From Labilibacter sediminis (lineage in GTDB: Bacteria > Bacteroidota > Bacteroidia > Bacteroidales > Marinilabiliaceae), in assembly GCF_005877885.1 (NCBI RefSeq), contig NZ_VCHY01000015.1, positions 79,562 to 143,561 of the forward strand: DNA of 64,000 nt. Reading direction: 5' to 3'. Both the position numbers and the translations under genes were made by a program. Of this stretch, positions 17,844-27,228 are shown piece after piece. The notes under the pieces are model-generated. The model ran no database searches and had not been told where the DNA came from. It saw only the letters and a program-made list of their open reading frames with translations. Each line of letters starts with the position of its first letter. The first letter of the stretch is position 1.

Positions 17844-18577
17844 TGTTCGCTAAAAAACAGTATTATACTGGCATTGATGGTTGCAGGGGAGGGTGGTTAT
17901 TAACCACACTTAATGAGCAGCAAGAGTTAAAAATCTATTTGTTTTCGTCTTTATCAGAAGCCAAAGAGCTTATTGATTCATCAAAGCATATTTCAATTGA
18001 TATGCCTATGGGATTGGTTAGCAGTCAGGATGAAGAGCGAATATGTGATGCTTTAATCAGAAAGGAGTTGGGCAAAGGATTTGGTTCATCTGTATTTGGG
18101 GTTCCTTGCCGGCAGGCAGTTTATGCAAGCAGTTATCAGGAAGCCAATAAAATCAATAGAGAAGTTTTAAACAAAGGTCTTTCCATACAAACCTGGAATA
18201 TCTGTAGCAAGATAGAAGAGCTTGATGTGTTTTTACAACAAAATCCCGAATATAAGATTCTGTTTACAGAAGGGCATCCTGAACTCTGTTTTAAGCGTTT
18301 AAAAGGAGAAGGGTTGATGTTTAAAAAGAAACATAATGAGGGTGTTCAGGAGCGATTACAGCTTCTGCGAAAATGTAAGCAGGATATTCAGCGTGAGTTT
18401 GAAATTTTTAATGCCCGTTTTCTGAAGAAGTGGGTGAGTACCGACGATGTTTTGGATAGTATGGGTTTAGCTTTTAATGCCAGGGAAATAGCAGAAAATA
18501 ATTATACGATCTTTCCGCGTCAAATTGTCCTGGATAAAAACAAAATACCGATGAATGTGTTTGTTGCGGAGTGGTAA
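17843..18577 (+). CDS. DUF429 family protein (predicted nuclease fold)
   Basis: The 244-residue protein opens with YTGIDGCRGGWLL and has SIDMPMGL at about residue 52 and a later TEGHPELCFKRL. These are the conserved acidic/His motifs of DUF429, which family knowledge places in an RNase-H-like fold as a predicted nuclease. Biochemical function is unknown. It is translationally coupled to the preceding methyltransferase, so the pair may act together, perhaps on nucleic acid (inference). Confidence 0.8.
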   Translation: MFAKKQYYTGIDGCRGGWLLTTLNEQQELKIYLFSSLSEAKELIDSSKHISIDMPMGLVSSQDEERICDALIRKELGKGFGSSVFGVPCRQAVYASSYQEANKINREVLNKGLSIQTWNICSKIEELDVFLQQNPEYKILFTEGHPELCFKRLKGEGLMFKKKHNEGVQERLQLLRKCKQDIQREFEIFNARFLKKWVSTDDVLDSMGLAFNAREIAENNYTIFPRQIVLDKNKIPMNVFVAEW

Positions 18578-18630
18578 CACATTTGGGAGTAAATATTTGT
18601 ACAAGGATTATCGCATTATTAAAATACGTG

Positions 18631-18638
18631 TATATTTG
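18631..18638 (+). promoter_or_regulatory. -7 box (TATATTTG) for the barrel gene
   Basis: This is an exact TAnnTTTG match 68 bp before the start codon. No convincing -33 box was found at the usual spacing. Confidence 0.45.
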
Positions 18639-18705
18639 TTTTCAATTGTCATTTATACCAAATACAAATGCACAAAAAACATAACTAAATAATTTAAAAC
18701 CTATT

Positions 18706-19317
18706 ATGATGAAAAAGTTTTTATTGCTATTTATGATTGCCGGATTAGTAGTTTCGGTATCTGCACAAGATCGTATTGCTGTTGGTTTAAAAACAGGATT
18801 TAACAGCACCAAAATAAATCTTTCAAGCATTCCTACAGGATCTGAATTGAAAAATGAAGCCAAGGGTGGATTTTTAATTGGAGCCTACGGGAAGCTAAGA
18901 CTTTCTGAAAAATTTTATATTCAACCAGAGGTGTATTATGCAAAGAAGAATACAGAGTATGCTTTTGTTGATGTAGATGATGTACACGTAAAAGATGACG
19001 GAACCATTCATACCTGGGACATTCCTTTATTGGCTCGTTTAGATATTCTTGATCTTAAGGTTGCCAGAGTGTATGGTATTGCAGGTCCTGTTGCTTCATT
19101 TATCTCAAAAGTTGATTTTGATGAACTTCAGTCGGGAGATTTTTCTTCAACCAACTGGAGTTTACAAGCAGGTGGAGGAGCCGAGTTTTGGAGATTGACG
19201 GCTGATGTTAGATATGAGTGGGGTTTAAAAGATATTTCAGATATTCCAACTTTAGATATTGGACAAAAAACCGGTGTTTTAACCTTTACAGTAGGATTTA
19301 AATTACTGGGATTATAA
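18706..19317 (+). CDS. Outer-membrane beta-barrel protein (PorT/OmpW-like porin family)
   Basis: The 203-residue protein begins with a signal peptide (KKFLLLFMIAGLVVSVSAQ). Its mature sequence has a typical barrel opening, VGLKTGFNSTKI, followed by GFLIGAYGKLRL and FYIQPEVYY strands. It ends in a barrel strand with terminal Leu (TFTVGFKLLGL). This is the common 'outer membrane beta-barrel' family of Bacteroidota. Its substrate or partner is unknown. The start could be either of two adjacent ATGs. It is monocistronic, with its own -7 box and terminator. Confidence 0.85.
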   Translation: MMKKFLLLFMIAGLVVSVSAQDRIAVGLKTGFNSTKINLSSIPTGSELKNEAKGGFLIGAYGKLRLSEKFYIQPEVYYAKKNTEYAFVDVDDVHVKDDGTIHTWDIPLLARLDILDLKVARVYGIAGPVASFISKVDFDELQSGDFSSTNWSLQAGGGAEFWRLTADVRYEWGLKDISDIPTLDIGQKTGVLTFTVGFKLLGL

Positions 19318-19354
19318 AAAAAAATAAAGAACCTGTATAGGATAAAAAACGAAT

Positions 19355-19397
19355 AAAAGGGTTGATTTCTTAATTGAAGTCAACCCTTTTGTTATTT
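19355..19397 (+). terminator. Terminator after the barrel gene
   Basis: AAAAGGGTTGA (19355-19365) pairs perfectly with TCAACCCTTTT (19380-19390), and T-rich sequence follows. Confidence 0.85.
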
Positions 19398-19398
19398 T

Positions 19399-19570
19399 AA
19401 TCCGGATTATCGTATTAGAACTTCGTCATGAACATTGAAAGCATAATAAAACAAGGCTTTACTGAAACGAGGCATAGCATCGTTCTGGTGAGTTGAAGTG
19501 AAGCAACAAAGTGTCTTGTTTTGAAAAGGTTTCAATGTGCAATAGATTTTCTAATGGGATATTTCGGGTT
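19399..19570 (+). repeat. 170-bp AACCCG/CGGGTT element, copy 1 (subtype 1)
   Basis: This is one of seven copies of an imperfectly palindromic element in the window. The ends are inverse of each other (ATTATCGTATTAGAA against TTCTAATGGGATAT, with outer CCGG/CGGG). The TGAACATTGAAA and TTTCAATGTGCA arms are internal to these, and a core GGCATAGC region lies in the middle. The core reads ATCGTTCTGG, which defines subtype 1. Confidence 0.85.
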
Positions 19571-19596
19571 TAGCAAACATACCAGTGAAATTAGCT

Positions 19597-19604
19597 TATC
19601 TTTG
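19597..19604 (+). promoter_or_regulatory. -7 box (TATCTTTG) of the helicase gene
   Basis: This is an exact TAnnTTTG match followed by GCAG, 58 bp before the ATG. It lies just outside the end of repeat copy 1. Confidence 0.55.
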
Positions 19605-19661
19605 CAGCTTCAATCGGAAATGACGTTTAATTTTTAGGGCGTTATTTTCTAAAAAACATTT

Positions 19662-21008
19662 ATGTCATTTAAATCATTAGGGTTATCGCACCCATTACTA
19701 AAAGCGGTGGCAAAAAAAGGTTATACTGAACCTTCTAAAATACAGTTAAAAGCCATTCCAACTATTCTGGAAGGAAGAGATGTATTGGCATCAGCACAAA
19801 CCGGAACAGGCAAAACTGCCGGGTTTACCCTGCCGTTGCTGCAACATTTATCGCAAGGTCAGCAATTACGGCGTAGACCAATACGCGCCTTGGTATTAAC
19901 ACCAACCAGGGAATTAGCGGCACAGGTACAGGAAAATATAAATACCTATAGTGAGTTTTTAAGTCTTAGGTCAACAGTAATATTTGGTGGGGTTAATGCA
20001 AAACCTCAAATATCGCAACTCAGAAGAGGCGTGGATATATTGGTAGCTACACCCGGGCGATTACTTGATTTACATAGTCAAAAAGCTTTGTCTTTAGCAA
20101 AAATAGAAGTGTTTGTTTTAGATGAGGCTGATCGTATGCTCGATATGGGCTTTGCCAGAGATATTAATAAGATTTTGGATTTGATTCCAAAGAAAAGGCA
20201 GAACCTATTGTTTTCAGCTACCTTTTCAAAGGAAATTAAAAAGCTGGCCAATAAGTTTTTAAAGCACCCAGTTACTATTGAGGCAACACCCGAAAATACA
20301 ACCGCTGAAAAAGTCATTCAAAAAGCTTACCATGTGGCTAAGATTGATAAAACGGCTTTGTTGGTTCAGTTGATAAAGGAAGGGGATTGGAATCAGGTAT
20401 TGATTTTTACACGAACAAAGAGTGGAGCCAGCAGGTTGAGTAAAAAATTAACTAAACGCGGTATTTTATCTGCTGAAATTCATGGCGATAAGAGTCAGAA
20501 TGCCAGAGTTAAAGCCTTAGATTCCTTTAAAAAAGGATCCATTAGGGCCTTAGTAGCTACTGATGTGGCTGCTCGTGGTTTAGATATTCCTTTGTTACCC
20601 CATGTTATTAATTTTGAATTACCTAACGTACCTGAGGATTATGTGCATAGAATCGGTAGAACTGGCAGGGCAGGAGCAGGAGGAGAAGCTGTGTCATTGG
20701 TTAGTCATGATGAGAAGGATTATTTAAAAGGTATTGAGAGATTATTAAAACAAAGTATTCCTCTTGAACTTATAGAAGGATTTGATCCGGGTGAACCAGT
20801 AGAGGTTGAAAAGAAACCAGTCAGGAAGCCATTTAAGAAAAAGCCAAGACCAAAAAGTAATTATACAAAGGGCAGCACCTCAAAAAGTAACACTTCCAAA
20901 GGAAATTCATCTAAAGACAATGCCGGAAAAGGTGAAAATAAAGGAAACAAAGTAAATAGAGGAAAGTTTGGAGCAAAACGTCGTGATTCAGACAATAAGA
21001 AAGATTAA
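19662..21008 (+). CDS. DEAD-box ATP-dependent RNA helicase (RhlE-like)
   Basis: The 448-residue RNA helicase shows all core motifs in order: Q motif near SKIQLKAIP, Walker [43 protein letters not shown], then [24 protein letters not shown] and [11 protein letters not shown] basic, low-complexity Ser/Lys/Asn-rich tail begins at about residue 385, as in RhlE-type proteins that help ribosome assembly or RNA decay. Which paralogue this is cannot be settled here. Confidence 0.93.
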   Translation: MSFKSLGLSHPLLKAVAKKGYTEPSKIQLKAIPTILEGRDVLASAQTGTGKTAGFTLPLLQHLSQGQQLRRRPIRALVLTPTRELAAQVQENINTYSEFLSLRSTVIFGGVNAKPQISQLRRGVDILVATPGRLLDLHSQKALSLAKIEVFVLDEADRMLDMGFARDINKILDLIPKKRQNLLFSATFSKEIKKLANKFLKHPVTIEATPENTTAEKVIQKAYHVAKIDKTALLVQLIKEGDWNQVLIFTRTKSGASRLSKKLTKRGILSAEIHGDKSQNARVKALDSFKKGSIRALVATDVAARGLDIPLLPHVINFELPNVPEDYVHRIGRTGRAGAGGEAVSLVSHDEKDYLKGIERLLKQSIPLELIEGFDPGEPVEVEKKPVRKPFKKKPRPKSNYTKGSTSKSNTSKGNSSKDNAGKGENKGNKVNRGKFGAKRRDSDNKKD

Positions 21009-21040
21009 TGCAATTAAGGTTATTAATTTAAATACACATC

Positions 21041-21348
21041 TGTCCTAAACGTTCAAATCGTTTTTGTTTAAATATTTAAATAATAGCTTTTTGTAATAAT
21101 TTATTTAGGCTGGGGGTTATTTTGCAGTATGCAAGTAAATGGCCTCTTTAAAAATTACTTTTGTTTTGAATAAAGATTTAGTGAGACCGGGAAGCTGAGA
21201 GCTTTGCTCGAAGATCGCCCGGCCGCACTTTATCTTTATGCAAATAAGAACGTTATTTTTAAAGCAGCCTTGATGTTTTTTCCTTAGTTTTTGTCATCAA
21301 GAACAAAAAGTAAGTCTGGTTTGGGCGACGCACCAATTATTTTGGACA
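21041..21348 (+). repeat. TGTCC-ended palindromic element, family C copy 1
   Basis: The element starts TGTCCTAAAC and ends TTTGGACA, giving inverted ends. Internally a strong palindrome runs from GGCCTCTTTAAAAATTAC (about 21141) to GTTATTTTTAAAGCAGCC (about 21268). A second hairpin has CTTAGTTTTTGT/ACAAAAAGTAAG arms. A long inverse copy lies at about 38815-39085, and a divergent copy at 36558-36837. Confidence 0.75.
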
Positions 21349-21439
21349 GCTCTGATTTAAATATTTAAACATAGCATCGACCGGTTTATTATAGGGAAAT
21401 CGCCTTTAAGCCAGTGATGGGTTATTTGAAAATATTCAA

Positions 21440-21516
21440 CCACAGATTGACACGAATTTGCACAGGTTTTTATTTTCCGAAGGAAAATAATTCGTGTTAA
21501 TCCGTGAGATTTGTGG
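21440..21516 (+). repeat. CCACAGATT palindromic repeat, family B copy 1
   Basis: CCACAGATTGACACGAATT at the left is an imperfect inverse of AATTCGTGTTAATCCGTGAG plus ATTTGTGG at the right. Two more nearly identical copies occur at 36045-36121 and 37522-37598. Similar sequences are common in Bacteroidota genomes (general knowledge). Confidence 0.85.
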
Positions 21517-21628
21517 TTTTAATAATTTTTTTGGTTTAAAAGCGAAATCCCTGCGGTTTATTATTTATATGATAAGCCGTTTTTTTTATACATGAAGATC
21601 AGTGTACAGGTAATTACTATTTCCCTTA

Positions 21629-21798
21629 AACCCGGATTATGCATTAGATTTTCGTTATGAACATTGAAAATGCAATAAAACAAACACTTACTGAAACGAG
21701 GCATAGCACCGCTATGGTGAGTTGAAGCAAGTGAGTAAAACGATTTGTTTTAAAGTAGTTTCAATGTGCAATAGATTAGCTAATGCATATTCCGGGTT
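21629..21798 (+). repeat. 170-bp AACCCG/CGGGTT element, copy 2 (subtype 2)
   Basis: This copy runs from AACCCGGATTATGCATTAG to CTAATGCATATTCCGGGTT, so its ends are a near-perfect inverted repeat. The core reads CATAGC-ACC-GCTATG, a perfect small hairpin that defines subtype 2. It is almost identical, in inverse orientation, to copy 7 at 50304-50473. The stretch 21009-21935 holds this element, a family C element, a family B repeat and the promoter below; no gene was seen in it. Confidence 0.9.
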
Positions 21799-21860
21799 AA
21801 ACAGAAGCTTACATGTTTGTGGTTGATAAACATTAATTCATCAAAAAAGGGCTTAAAACA

Positions 21861-21893
21861 ATTGACAGGGCCTGACTTTCAGGGGTAATTTTG
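21861..21893 (+). promoter_or_regulatory. Promoter of the beta-helix/cohesin operon
   Basis: A -33-like ATTG (21861-21864) is followed after 21 nt by a -7 box TAATTTTG (21886-21893). Both match the Bacteroidota TTTG/TAnnTTTG pattern, 42 bp before the ATG. Confidence 0.6.
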
Positions 21894-21935
21894 CATTAAA
21901 ATTCTAATATCATTTTATGCAAAACATTTACCCCC

Positions 21936-24900
21936 ATGAAACGTGTTCTTTTTTTATTGTTACTGTGTGGGTTAATTGGCATACCAACGTATGCACAAAC
22001 ACCCATTTCGGGTACTATTGCATCTGATAGTTCCTGGACGAAAGCAAACTCTCCCTATATTATTACGGGAACTCTACAAATTAGCGCAGGCGTAACCCTA
22101 ACCATTGACAGTTCCGAGGTGCTGTTTGAAACCAATTCAGGTATTTTAGTTCATGGTAACCTCAATGCCAATATTGTAAATTTCACTTCAGCCCAAGCCT
22201 CAAAACAAAATGGAGATTGGAATTCCATTGAATTCAGAAGTACTGCCGAAGGTGATTTTTTTGGCTGTAGTTTGGCTTTTGGAGGTCGGTCTGCAGCTAG
22301 TATTCATAATGGAACTTTAGATGTGAACGGAGGTACTGTTGCCATCGATTCTACTACTATCTACAATTCCAGAAACGCAGGTATTGTTGTGCGCTCCGGG
22401 GCAAATGTTGAAATGGGTTATCATTCTTCATTGTTATCCAATACTTACCCAATAGTTTATAGGAGCAACGCTAATGTTACTTTCGATCATAAGGATATCG
22501 AAATTATCAACAATTCCTTTAACGGAGCATTTCTTCATTTTAATTATTTAAATGCAGATATGCATCTCGATACCTTATCTGTTCCATATGTGGTAAATAC
22601 CACTTTGTATGTACAAAGTGGTCATAATCTGAGTATTAGTTCCGATAATGTTATCAAGTTTAATAATTCGTCGTTAATTGTGCGAGGAGGAATAAATGCT
22701 GAAGCGGGTACCGATCCGGGTTCCACCATTCATTTTACATCCTATAAGAATGATAATTTGGGGGGTGATACCAATAACAACGGAACAGCCAATATACCAG
22801 GTTCGCGTGATTGGGGTTATGTGAAGTTCGAAAGTGGCTCGGATGATCCAAACTGTTTACTGCGAAGGTGTGAGTTATCGTATGGAGGAGGAGGAAATCA
22901 TGGCGTAGTGTGGATTCAGAATGCTGCACCAACCATTGATGAATGCGACTTCAGAAACAATTATATTGGCTGTAAGATGGAAGGAAACTCAACGCCCAAC
23001 TTTACCAACAATCTTATTGGTTCGAGTGATTTGGTTCCTTTAGCTCTGACATTTGATGCAAATCCGAATTTTGTAAACAATGCCTTTTCATTTTCTGACA
23101 ATCAATATGATGCCATTGGTATATTAGGAAGTACTTTAGTTTCGAGTGCTACACTGCCACAACGAGATGTAACAGGTATACCTAATGTGACCTACTTAAT
23201 GCTTGGAAGGGTAATTATACCGGAAGGAATGACCCTGACCATTGACCCGGGTATTGTTATTAAAGGGATAAATTATAATGATAGAATCATTGTTAAAGGA
23301 GTGCTTAAATTAGATGGCAAAACTGAAGAAGGACGTATTACCATCACTTCGGTGGAGGATGATAATTTTGGTAATCCGGCAGACACCAATAAGGATGGTA
23401 CACAGACCGATCCTGCCATTGGTGATTGGGGAGGTATCATGTTTGAAGGCACGAGTAGTGATGCCGAATGTATTGTAAACTACACCAGGTTGCAATATGC
23501 ACGCATGCCATCATCCTATTACAATACGCGTTATATTCACGGAGCAACCATATCCATGGAAAATGCCAGTCCGCAAATAAGTAATAATATCATTAAAGAT
23601 TGCGATTACGGCGTATATGCCTTTCAGTCTTCGAATCCAGACGTGTTAAATAATGAGTTCACCAATATCAACTATACACCGGTAGCGTTATCAGTGAATG
23701 CGAATCCGGTATTTTCAGGCAATACCTTTGTTAATGAAGGTTGGACTGCTTTGGGTATCATTGGTGAAAAACTGGGTTTTGATGGAAATATATTTAAACG
23801 AAATATCGCAGGCCATACAAATATCACTTATGTATTGCTCGAAAATTTAACCATTAATTCAGGTACTAAGCTGGATATTGCACCGGGTGTGGTAATTAAA
23901 GTGAATAATAACCAGGCCATATTTGTAAACGGAGGTTTTAAAGCCGAAGGTTTGGCCAACGATTCCATTGTTTTTACTTCTATCAATGATGATAATTACG
24001 GTGTACCTAAGGATACAAAAAATGATGGTGATGCGGCATCACCTTCAGCAGGAAACTGGCGGACCATTCAGTTTACCAGTACCGCCGATGACACTTATAA
24101 CTTAATTAAATATTGCCGTTTATTGTATGGTGGTAACAGCAGTTATGGAATGGTTACTTTTACAGATGCCGGAGGAACCATTTTATATACAGACATTAGT
24201 GATTCACATTATTATGGATTAAAATTTGAAGGGGCAGCCAGTCCGGATTGCGGTGGTGAGCCGGATGGAAACGGGATAGTTACCTTATCCAATTGCCGAC
24301 TCGACCCCATTGCCATGTCCTTATCTGCAAATCCAACCATGAGTATACATTCTCCTTTATTCCTGTCAAGAGGTAATGGTAGTAATGGTATTTTAATACT
24401 CGAAGGAACCCTTAATACAAGTACTACGCTTGAACAGATGGATGTAGGAGGTATTTATAATATTGCCTTTATTATTGATCAGTTAACCATTGGCTCAGGA
24501 GCTGTGCTAACCTTTGAGCCGGGAGTGGTGATTAAATTCAGAAACTACTATAGTTATATCAATGTGCATGGAGCTTTAGTAGCGGATGGTTTTAAAGAAA
24601 ATCCAATTGTGTTTACATCCATTAAAGATGATTCAAAAGGAGGGGATACCAACGATGATGGTAATGCCTCTGTGCCAACGCGTAATAACTGGCGTTTTAT
24701 AAAATTCAACTCTTCATCACTCGAAAGTCAAAACCTCTTACAAAACTGCATATTAAATTATGGCGGATGGTCTTCGAGCTGGTCGAACGGTAAAAACAGG
24801 AGTAATATTATTGTCACAGATTCTTATGCCGAAATAGATTCATGTAGCATCGAACATTGTGCATATACAGGGCTGGGGGTTTTCGGTAATGCTAATCCTG

Positions 24901-27218
24901 TTGTGACCAATAATGTATTTGCCAATATTGGTGAAGTACCTGTGATATTAAGTATGTTTGCCGAGCCGGTATTTGCTGATAATGAGATTTCTAATATTGG
25001 TATTAGAGCCATCGGTGTTGCCCGGGAAACTTATGCTTTGGATGATATTATTCCACAGCGAAATTTTGCAGGGTTTACCAATATGACCTACTATATCTAT
25101 CAGGAATGTACCGTTAACTCGGGTACAACCCTTAGCATTCCGGCAGGTACTGTCTTTAAGTCATATAACAGCGATAAGTTTGTGGTAAACGGAGCCTTAA
25201 GGTCGTTAGGTACAGAAGCTTCGCCAGTTGTGTTTACGCATTTGCGAGATGATATGTATGGTAACCCGATGGATACCAATGACGATGGAGCGGAGTCATC
25301 TCCTGCCATTATTAATCAGCCTGCCATTACATACAATGATATTTCTTTGGATGAATTTGGTTTGGTTGATTACACTATCTTTAAGTACCACAGAAGCGGG
25401 GTTAACCTGGAACAGGCGTCGCCTGTCATTCAAAATTCATTATTTAATTTTTGTAACTGGGGTGTAGAACTCAGAGGAGTCTCTAAACCGGATATTGTAA
25501 ATAATGTATTTAACGACTTAACTCATGCGCCACTTTATTCATCATTGGTTTCTTATCCGGAGGTGGCTTCGGGTAATGAAATTTTAGGAACAACCTATAA
25601 AGCCATTGGTGTACTCTCTGGAGAAGAGTTGGTACAGGATGTAACGCTTGAGCGGAAAACATTTGCCGATGTTGAAAATATACCATATTACTTCCATGGC
25701 AATTACTCCATTGGTACCAGTGTGGTATTAACCATTAATCCGGGAGTGGTTTGTAAGTTTAACAGAGGTGCAAGGTTAACCGTAAAACGTGGTTTATGGG
25801 CAGTAGGAAAAGAAGGTGCTGACTCAACGGTTGTATTTACTGATATTAGAGACGACTACTATCAGGGCGATACCAACTCCGACGGAGATGCTACTCATCC
25901 TGCGGCTTATTATCCATGGTATGGAATTGTTTTTGCCGATGAGTCGTTTGATGCTTTGTGCAGAATAGAGCATAGTGTGATACGTTATGCCGGATACTCA
26001 GGAAGTCATGCGGCTATTCTTACACAAACAGCCAGTCCTACCATTTTAAATTCAAGTATTACAAAATCCAGAAGAGCCTTAAGGGCAGAAGGCGCTTCGA
26101 ACCCGACCATTAATTATTGTGATATATCCGGAAATGCGGTTTATGGTGTTGAAAATGTGAATAAGGCCTTTACCATTGATGCCACCAATAATTTCTGGGG
26201 TAGCAATACGGGGCCAACACACCCGTCAAATCCTGACGGTACTGGTGATGCCATTACCGACATGGTGGCATGGGATCCTTATTTATCAAACGGATTTACC
26301 TTGCCTGAAATGGGTGATGTTAGTTTAAATGGTATTGTGCAGGCATTTGATGCTTCACTGGTATTAAAATATGCGGTAGATCCGGTAACCTATCCACTTA
26401 GTGCTACACAATTGGGTGTGAGTGATGTGGATGATAATGACGCCATCAATGCCAACGATGCCTCATTGATATTGCAATTTGCAGCAGGTATGATTCAAAC
26501 ATTCCCGGCTGAGCTGAAAAGCGGTGAGATATCAGCCGAACCAGAGATGTTAGAATTTACGGTTGATCAGATAGAAGTGAATCCGGGCAGTGCATTTAAC
26601 TTACCGGTGTATGTGAACAATGCCACCGAATTAAAAGCTGTTGATGCGCTTATTTATTTCGATCCTTCTGTGATGGAGGTATTAGATGTTAACCTGAGCA
26701 TGGGATCATCGGCCTTAATTGCTTCGAAAATTGACAATACTTTGGGTGAAATTAAGGTTGCTATAGCAGCAGCAGGTCCTGTAACCAACGATGGTATCTT
26801 ACTCATGTTAAATGCCAAAGCAGTGGATGAGGAAGGTGCGCATACAGCTGTGGTGATAGATGAATTACTGGCCAACGGTAACGATGGAACCCATGATATA
26901 GTGAATGGTACGGTTGATGTGCAAATAATAACCGGGGTTGGAGAAAATGAAATCGCCAAGGTGGTTGTTCATCCAATTTATCCGAATCCGGCAACTGATC
27001 ATTTTAAAGTAAGCTATTCAGTTAAATCAGCAAATACTCTGGTTAATATTGGTGTTTACCAAATGAATGGAGCATTGCTTTTGGAGGTAGTAAACGACTA
27101 TCAGTCACCAGGTCATTATCAAAAAATAGTGAATGAACTCAACGGTTTGCAAGGAACTTATGTGGTTAAAATTGTTATTGGTAATGTGGTGAAGAATCAG
27201 TTAGTGGTGATACAATAA
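21936..27218 (+). CDS. Giant T9SS-secreted beta-helix protein with dockerin and cohesin domains
   Basis: The 1760-residue protein has a signal peptide (RVLFLLLLCGLIGIPTYAQ). Seven repeated modules of about 210 residues follow, starting near residues 52, 231, 431, 645, 858, 1065 and 1265. Each begins with a TLTIDPGVVIK-like strand, and from module 2 on carries a calcium-type DDxxxGDTNxDG loop before the right-handed parallel beta-helix turns. Residues about 1460-1528 form a dockerin (paired GDVSLNG...FDAS and SDVDDND...NDAS loops). Residues 1537-1665 form a cohesin-like domain, and about 1680-1760 a T9SS type A sorting domain with a YPNPATD motif. It is probably surface-displayed or released. 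The next gene, 10 nt on, encodes three more cohesin-like domains. Ligands are unknown. Confidence 0.85.
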   Translation: MKRVLFLLLLCGLIGIPTYAQTPISGTIASDSSWTKANSPYIITGTLQISAGVTLTIDSSEVLFETNSGILVHGNLNANIVNFTSAQASKQNGDWNSIEFRSTAEGDFFGCSLAFGGRSAASIHNGTLDVNGGTVAIDSTTIYNSRNAGIVVRSGANVEMGYHSSLLSNTYPIVYRSNANVTFDHKDIEIINNSFNGAFLHFNYLNADMHLDTLSVPYVVNTTLYVQSGHNLSISSDNVIKFNNSSLIVRGGINAEAGTDPGSTIHFTSYKNDNLGGDTNNNGTANIPGSRDWGYVKFESGSDDPNCLLRRCELSYGGGGNHGVVWIQNAAPTIDECDFRNNYIGCKMEGNSTPNFTNNLIGSSDLVPLALTFDANPNFVNNAFSFSDNQYDAIGILGSTLVSSATLPQRDVTGIPNVTYLMLGRVIIPEGMTLTIDPGIVIKGINYNDRIIVKGVLKLDGKTEEGRITITSVEDDNFGNPADTNKDGTQTDPAIGDWGGIMFEGTSSDAECIVNYTRLQYARMPSSYYNTRYIHGATISMENASPQISNNIIKDCDYGVYAFQSSNPDVLNNEFTNINYTPVALSVNANPVFSGNTFVNEGWTALGIIGEKLGFDGNIFKRNIAGHTNITYVLLENLTINSGTKLDIAPGVVIKVNNNQAIFVNGGFKAEGLANDSIVFTSINDDNYGVPKDTKNDGDAASPSAGNWRTIQFTSTADDTYNLIKYCRLLYGGNSSYGMVTFTDAGGTILYTDISDSHYYGLKFEGAASPDCGGEPDGNGIVTLSNCRLDPIAMSLSANPTMSIHSPLFLSRGNGSNGILILEGTLNTSTTLEQMDVGGIYNIAFIIDQLTIGSGAVLTFEPGVVIKFRNYYSYINVHGALVADGFKENPIVFTSIKDDSKGGDTNDDGNASVPTRNNWRFIKFNSSSLESQNLLQNCILNYGGWSSSWSNGKNRSNIIVTDSYAEIDSCSIEHCAYTGLGVFGNANPVVTNNVFANIGEVPVILSMFAEPVFADNEISNIGIRAIGVARETYALDDIIPQRNFAGFTNMTYYIYQECTVNSGTTLSIPAGTVFKSYNSDKFVVNGALRSLGTEASPVVFTHLRDDMYGNPMDTNDDGAESSPAIINQPAITYNDISLDEFGLVDYTIFKYHRSGVNLEQASPVIQNSLFNFCNWGVELRGVSKPDIVNNVFNDLTHAPLYSSLVSYPEVASGNEILGTTYKAIGVLSGEELVQDVTLERKTFADVENIPYYFHGNYSIGTSVVLTINPGVVCKFNRGARLTVKRGLWAVGKEGADSTVVFTDIRDDYYQGDTNSDGDATHPAAYYPWYGIVFADESFDALCRIEHSVIRYAGYSGSHAAILTQTASPTILNSSITKSRRALRAEGASNPTINYCDISGNAVYGVENVNKAFTIDATNNFWGSNTGPTHPSNPDGTGDAITDMVAWDPYLSNGFTLPEMGDVSLNGIVQAFDASLVLKYAVDPVTYPLSATQLGVSDVDDNDAINANDASLILQFAAGMIQTFPAELKSGEISAEPEMLEFTVDQIEVNPGSAFNLPVYVNNATELKAVDALIYFDPSVMEVLDVNLSMGSSALIASKIDNTLGEIKVAIAAAGPVTNDGILLMLNAKAVDEEGAHTAVVIDELLANGNDGTHDIVNGTVDVQIITGVGENEIAKVVVHPIYPNPATDHFKVSYSVKSANTLVNIGVYQMNGALLLEVVNDYQSPGHYQKIVNELNGLQGTYVVKIVIGNVVKNQLVVIQ

Positions 27219-27228
27219 ATCATAAGTT

